In this document: piece by piece, positions 59,914-64,000 of the stretch
Numbering within the stretch: the first letter of the stretch is position 1
Layout of the letters: every line of letters begins with the position of its first letter
Assembly (NCBI RefSeq): GCF_042453785.1
Contig: NC_091675.1
Location: forward strand, 54,970,501-55,034,500
DNA length: 64,000 nucleotides
From: Malus domestica
Taxonomy: Eukaryota; Streptophyta; Magnoliopsida; Rosales; Rosaceae
Direction: 5' to 3'
Notes under the pieces: model-generated
Databases searched by the model: none
What the model was told of the DNA's origin: nothing
The model's input: only the letters and a program-made list of their open reading frames with translations
Translations under genes and position numbers: made by a program

Positions 59914-60375
59914 ATTAATATTTTTCCTCAAACAATACACGAAAGCCGAGCTCAGCATGACGCGTACTTGCCCGCAAAGCTGCACACATGCGATGCAGGT
60001 CTCATTGACTTGTCAGAGACTCAGAAGTAATAATTAATATTCCAACCTACTAATTCACAGTTATACCCTAAAATATGCAGCTCTAGTAATCCCATTGAGA
60101 ATGCTGGCTACTGAATACTGGTGCCTACCCCCCCTCTCCCATGCTTCGAATGTAGTGTGCGTGTACCGCGAGAGGTCTGCATCCAGCTTCCTGTATATAT
60201 CACATGAAGAACAATACATCGATGCACCCCTAAAGTCTAAGAAGTTATTATAACATGACGAATATTGGCGGCTTGGAGTTGCACTAGAATGCAGGCCCTC
60301 ATCCATGCCACTCCGATCCATCAAATAATGTTTGATTTACATCTTCCCCTTACAATTTATACACATGCGCATGCA

Positions 60376-61544
60376 CATACTGTTTGAGTTAATATTTGAA
60401 CATTAGGCTGCAAGTGTGTGGAAGCCTAGAGATGCAAATTAAAAGAAGACTTGCCCGAAACCCAACATCATGCCCAGACACAAATTGGCGCCTCCCCATT
60501 AATGCATAGGCCATGTGCCTATGATTTAAATGTCAAGTGATGGGGACTTCACAATCAACCAAAAAACACTTTTTAGTAGCAATACAAGTAAAAAGCTGAT
60601 GACTCACTACCCTCTAAATGCTTTTGGGTAAGAGCAAAGTCACTGCAGTCGGGCTAATTTGCTTATAAAAGGAGGAAGAAGCCTCAGAGACAAGGACACT
60701 CAACCAATCAAACAAACAAACATACAAACTGTGCTCTCAGGCCAGATTTACATCTAAAAGCTATAATCAGCCTAGATCTCAGTTTTGTCTTGTTTAGAAG
60801 CTCTGCTATCACCCCTAGTGGCATAGTATCAATTCCCTTGTGTAAGATGGTTTACCATCCATCCTTTTTTTTTGCATAAAAACCTCTGTAAACTCAAAGA
60901 GGAGCGATTGCAAGAGGTTCAACCTTGCCAGACAAGGTGAAATCTTACCCGAAACTCTGTGTTTGCTTTCTGAATTTGTAGATCTATTACTTAAATGCAT
61001 TCTCCAGTATGTATTCAAGTCATATCCGCCTGTTTTCCTACTTTAAGAGTTTTATTTGTGTTTGGATCCGGTTAGTTTAATGGATATGCTCTCATTTAAA
61101 ACCAATCAAGAACCAAACAAATGACTTAAGGGATCTGAACTCTCCTCATTCGAACATATAAGACTATGAACTAAAAGTCATTGTTCGCAAGGCAAGAAAA
61201 AGAACTTAATGTGCACTTAACCCATCTACGACAATCCTTTGATAAGAAGAAGTTCGAGTAACTTGGGGCGCAAGGAATCGACTAAACACAATCTTGTTCT
61301 ACATCTACTATACTGAGAATTTGAGATAGTAGTGGCATGCCTATCACTTGGTTAGTTTTGATTGCGAGTCTCAAGGCCTACACCTAAGGCCCCACAAATG
61401 CACCTTTCAAAACTAACTCTGTCATCTTCATGCAGCACATTAGCATGCAAGAGCCCGACTACACATCCAAAGTGTCAATCCCTTGGGGAGCTGTGCTGAG
61501 TGTCGAGGTGCCCTCTTCGAAGAAATCTTCGCCTGAACACATAT
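60376..61544 (+). mobile_element. Solo LTR related to the 9.66-kb element, opposite orientation
   Basis: The unit 60381-61539 (1159 bp) starts TGTTTGAGTTAATATTTGAA, matching the LTR start of the 9.66-kb element, and ends CCTGAACA. Shared internal blocks include the TATA region CTTATAAAAGGAGGAAGA (60662-60679), AACTGTGCTCTCAGGCCAGA-like sequence and one copy of the GGCCTACACCTAAGGCCCCA motif, which is fourfold in the complete element. Flanks are CATAC and CATAT, a 5-bp duplication with one mismatch. No interior remains, as expected after recombination between two LTRs. Confidence 0.8.
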
Positions 61545-61584
61545 GTATTGTCACAGCACCAAAATAAAATCAAACTTGTTATGT

Positions 61585-61975
61585 ACAGTCACGGCTGGTG
61601 GTGTAGGAGATTTTTATAGCATCGTGGCAGAGGCCGAGGCCATACGTGCTGGGTTGACGGCCTGTGTGGAGTGGGGTTTCGATATGGTGGAGGTAGAGAC
61701 ACATGCAAAGGCGGTGATAGATATCTAGGGTTTAGGATAGTCCATCACATTCATATTCTGGCTTCCCGTTTGAGGTCCGTTGCATTTAGGTTTTCTCCTC
61801 TGAAGTGTAATAAAGCCGCCTCTAATTGAGGTGGCTGCTTATATTTTTAAGTGGTGTGTTTCACTGGAATGATTGGGAGCCAATTTGGCTCTTTAACATC
61901 CTAGAGGCTATGTTAATATTTCGATTCGTATTCCATAATTAATAAATCAGTTTATCGTTTGGAAAAAAAAAAAAA
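61585..61975 (+). mobile_element. 3' tail of an L1-like element with RNase H remnant and poly(A)
   Basis: A short frame (about 61591-61728) encodes the C-terminal part of a ribonuclease H-like domain (AEAEAIRAGLTACVEWGFD, then VEVETHAKAVIDI). The usual aspartate after ET is replaced by histidine. Broken homologous sequence continues to a 14-base poly(A) at 61962-61975. It is a 5'-truncated dead copy. Confidence 0.65.
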
Positions 61976-62154
61976 ATCTCTGTAATATAAGAGTATTATA
62001 CTGGAATATAAACATTATCGACCTTGATTAACTCTTCTAAAAATAACCAATGCAATTTAAGATTATCCTCGCTCCTCCATTCTCTGTTCAGCACTCAGTA
62101 CAAAGTATACGCGTACCTCACATGTTCATATAGTATGTATAATAATGCTTACAA

Positions 62155-62189
<35 letters not shown>

Positions 62190-62829
62190 AAGTGATGTTG
62201 AGGAATTTAGAGAATAACACATGACCGGGAACCCTAATCAGCACACATGACCGGGAACCCTAATCAGCACTTGATCTCTTGTAGGATCTCTGAACTACTT
62301 GAAATCATAAAGAGAATAAGAGACGACGTTCACAAAAGGAAAAGAAGATTCAGTGATTCACCCATACGATTTACTTTGAAACCCTAATTAGGAATTCATT
62401 AAGCACCTTCACCAATGCATGCAGTCGTAGTGCTCATATATTCATCCAACACAGTTCTAAGCCTAGCGCTATCACATGTTATATATACAGTGGCCATAAA
62501 CAAAAGGCAGTTGGGAATAATTCAATTAGACTTACTTTAACCAAAAACCCGGAAGAGAAACTATGAAACAAGATACATATTAGTCATAACATTAAAAGAA
62601 AAAAAGTAATATATGAGCTTAATGAGCTAGAACATTATGCAATTAGATTACTAGACTTAGAACTTATTAAGGGTAAGCTAGCTAGCTAGCTAGCTAGATA
62701 AATCATTCATGAGAGTAGATAGCTAATAGCATAACTAATTAAGAAGTTTATCGATAGAACTATTATCGATCTATATGTAAGAATAACATTGGTCATCAGT
62801 ACTTTAGCAATATATATATAATTGATTGA
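61976..62829. other. Spacer and probable 3' UTR of the NAC gene, with simple repeats
   Basis: Contains an AC microsatellite (62157-62185), a 26-bp tandem duplication of ACATGACCGGGAACCCTAAT plus flank (about 62217-62268) and a CTAG array (62677-62698). No gene is seen; the part nearest 62829 should be transcribed as the NAC 3' UTR. Confidence 0.55.
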
Positions 62830-63735
62830 TTACTTGAACGGATTGTTGTAGTCCGGCCGGTTTGGCTCTGATATTGGATTCCAGTCCCATAGGCGGTCAG
62901 AGAAAGCAGTTGGAAGTGCGTTGGGGGGGAGCTGCTGCTGCGGCTGTGGCTGTATAGTTGATAGTGCTGCCGCTGCTGCAGGTAAATTTGTGGAGAAAAA
63001 GTTGTTGGGTTGGGGAGGATGATGATGGTGATGATCATAGTATTGTACTAGATGATGGTGTACATATTGTTGCTGTTGGTAATGATTGGAGGTGGCCTGC
63101 TGCTGTACGTGTACAGGTTGGTAATTCAAAAGTCTATGAAGATCATCAATTGCATTCATATTGGAAGATGAAACAGAAGAAGAACCACCGGTGAAGAGCG
63201 CTGCACATGAATTGCCAGTACTTGAGATCCCCGAATAGCAATTAGCAGCAATTTGCCTTGAGTTTGTTAGGTGGTGCAAGAAAGTAGGCATCCCTTCTTC
63301 CTGATCCACATGATGAGTTGGAGTACCCAGTTGTCCAAGTGCGGCAGCGGTACTAGTACTACTCTCAATGTTGTGGGGCTGGTGGTGGCCGTGATGGTAC
63401 ACCTTATACTTCGAAAGTCCCAAAACTGTTGTCACATCAGAATTTCCGCTACTACCTTCAGTTTCGATGCTAATCTTTTGATCCATCTGATGTTCATGAT
63501 CATGATGAATTTGCTGCGATTGGCCTTCATTGAAAGCTTGGATTTTTTCCATCACAGTATCAATTGTGTTGGTATTATTGGTGTGCTGCTTTTTATTGTC
63601 TGACATGGTCGTCGATTGATCTACTAGTACTGATGATCTAGATGTGGATGCCCTGGATGCCGGGAGACAACGAGGGAGTGATGGGTGGTCTTCAACTCCT
63701 GCTCTCTTGTATACTCGGCATAGTGATATTTCTCC
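62830..63735 (-). CDS. NAC035: NAC domain transcription factor, NAC035/LOV1 type, last exon only
   Basis: The exon runs from the acceptor at 63736 (TTTCAG|GGAGAAATA) to TAA at 62830-62832, 302 codons. It opens in frame with the end of the NAC domain, GEISLCRVYKRAGVEDHPSL, the conserved subdomain E of the NAC035/JUB1-like clade. The activation region follows: His/Gln-rich tracts, a GLSKYKVYHHGHH block, and the C-terminus LWDWNPISEPNRPDYNNPF. The DNA-binding subdomains A-D are encoded outside the window; 63736-64000 reads as intron. Identity as NAC035 rests on subdomain E and on synteny with Arabidopsis At2g02450. The ATG at 63604-63606 is internal and not the real start. Confidence 0.88.
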   Translation of the reverse strand, partial: GEISLCRVYKRAGVEDHPSLPRCLPASRASTSRSSVLVDQSTTMSDNKKQHTNNTNTIDTVMEKIQAFNEGQSQQIHHDHEHQMDQKISIETEGSSGNSDVTTVLGLSKYKVYHHGHHQPHNIESSTSTAAALGQLGTPTHHVDQEEGMPTFLHHLTNSRQIAANCYSGISSTGNSCAALFTGGSSSVSSSNMNAIDDLHRLLNYQPVHVQQQATSNHYQQQQYVHHHLVQYYDHHHHHPPQPNNFFSTNLPAAAAALSTIQPQPQQQLPPNALPTAFSDRLWDWNPISEPNRPDYNNPFK

Positions 63736-64000
63736 CTGAAAATTAAATTAATGCAAATTAGACATCGATTCACCCAAAGCAGAATCAAAGGATCAATCCA
63801 TATGTTGAATAAGTAGGAAGCAATATTGATTTATTTGGAGAAAATACATGATCCGTTTCAAACTAGCTAGTGCATGTCAAACTAGCTAGTCCGTGTTCTT
63901 AAAAGTTTTCTTATCTTTTGTCTTTGCTAATAACTTGTACGTCTTATGCCAAATTGTCTATGATATATACAAAAGAATTAACATAAACTCAAGATCTATA

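Noticed and set aside
1..64000. tRNA, rRNA, CRISPR arrays, operons or ribosome-binding sites
   Set aside because: None seen; the window is eukaryotic nuclear DNA, and the only tRNA-like signal is the SINE at 29497-29614.

Overview
This is plant nuclear DNA from a eudicot. The genes carry GT-AG introns, the spacers are AT-rich, and most of the window is nested transposable elements. The gene set and the style of the retroelements suggest an apple or pear relative (Rosaceae, Maleae); that placement is inference. Six host genes are supported: NDUFB3, a small complex I subunit (minus strand, 11671-11916); a complete 12-exon ISPD gene of the plastid MEP pathway (plus, 12373-16769); a P-class PPR gene (plus, 17393-20077); a heptahelical ADIPOR/HlyIII-like gene (plus, 31720-34217); a five-exon Alfin-like PHD-finger gene (minus, 35518-40120); and the last exon of a NAC035/LOV1-type NAC factor (minus, 62830-63735). 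Arabidopsis carries NAC035 (At2g02450), AL6 (At2g02470), ISPD (At2g02500) and the NDUFB3 gene (At2g02510) close together in the same relative order, so the window is an old syntenic block swollen by mobile DNA.

Layout. 1-8203 is the 5' part of a decayed minus-strand Ty3/gypsy-type element: 5' LTR on the right, gag, a deleted pol, and an antisense coiled-coil ORF at the left edge. Its LTR is split by a 2.1-kb hAT element with a perfect 8-bp target duplication. 8551-9028 is a terminal-inverted-repeat element. 11.6-20.1 kb holds NDUFB3, ISPD and the PPR gene. 20.2-30.7 kb is a broken, rearranged local copy of ISPD. An 8.4-kb composite sits in its intron 1: an intact RTE-type LINE, then a repeat-rich non-autonomous retroelement with its own 224-residue antisense ORF, then a second RTE 3' end, all inside one 14-bp target duplication. 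31-40 kb holds the heptahelical and Alfin-like genes.

40726-50386 is a young 9.66-kb LTR element: two 1645-bp LTRs, 5-bp duplication CTTGC, a gag-like gene and no pol. On its antisense strand it carries an intact 8-exon gene for a predicted 1152-residue plant mobile domain plus coiled-coil protein. 50.4-62.8 kb is repeat-derived: a decayed LTR element with an initiator-Met primer site, MITEs, a solo LTR related to the 9.66-kb element, and an RNase H-bearing LINE tail. The NAC gene closes the window.

The strongest candidate for an under-described system is the retroelement architecture with gag on the sense strand and a multi-exon gene on the antisense strand. It is complete at 40.7-50.4 kb and echoed by antisense ORFs in two other elements of the window (1-485 and 24051-24725).
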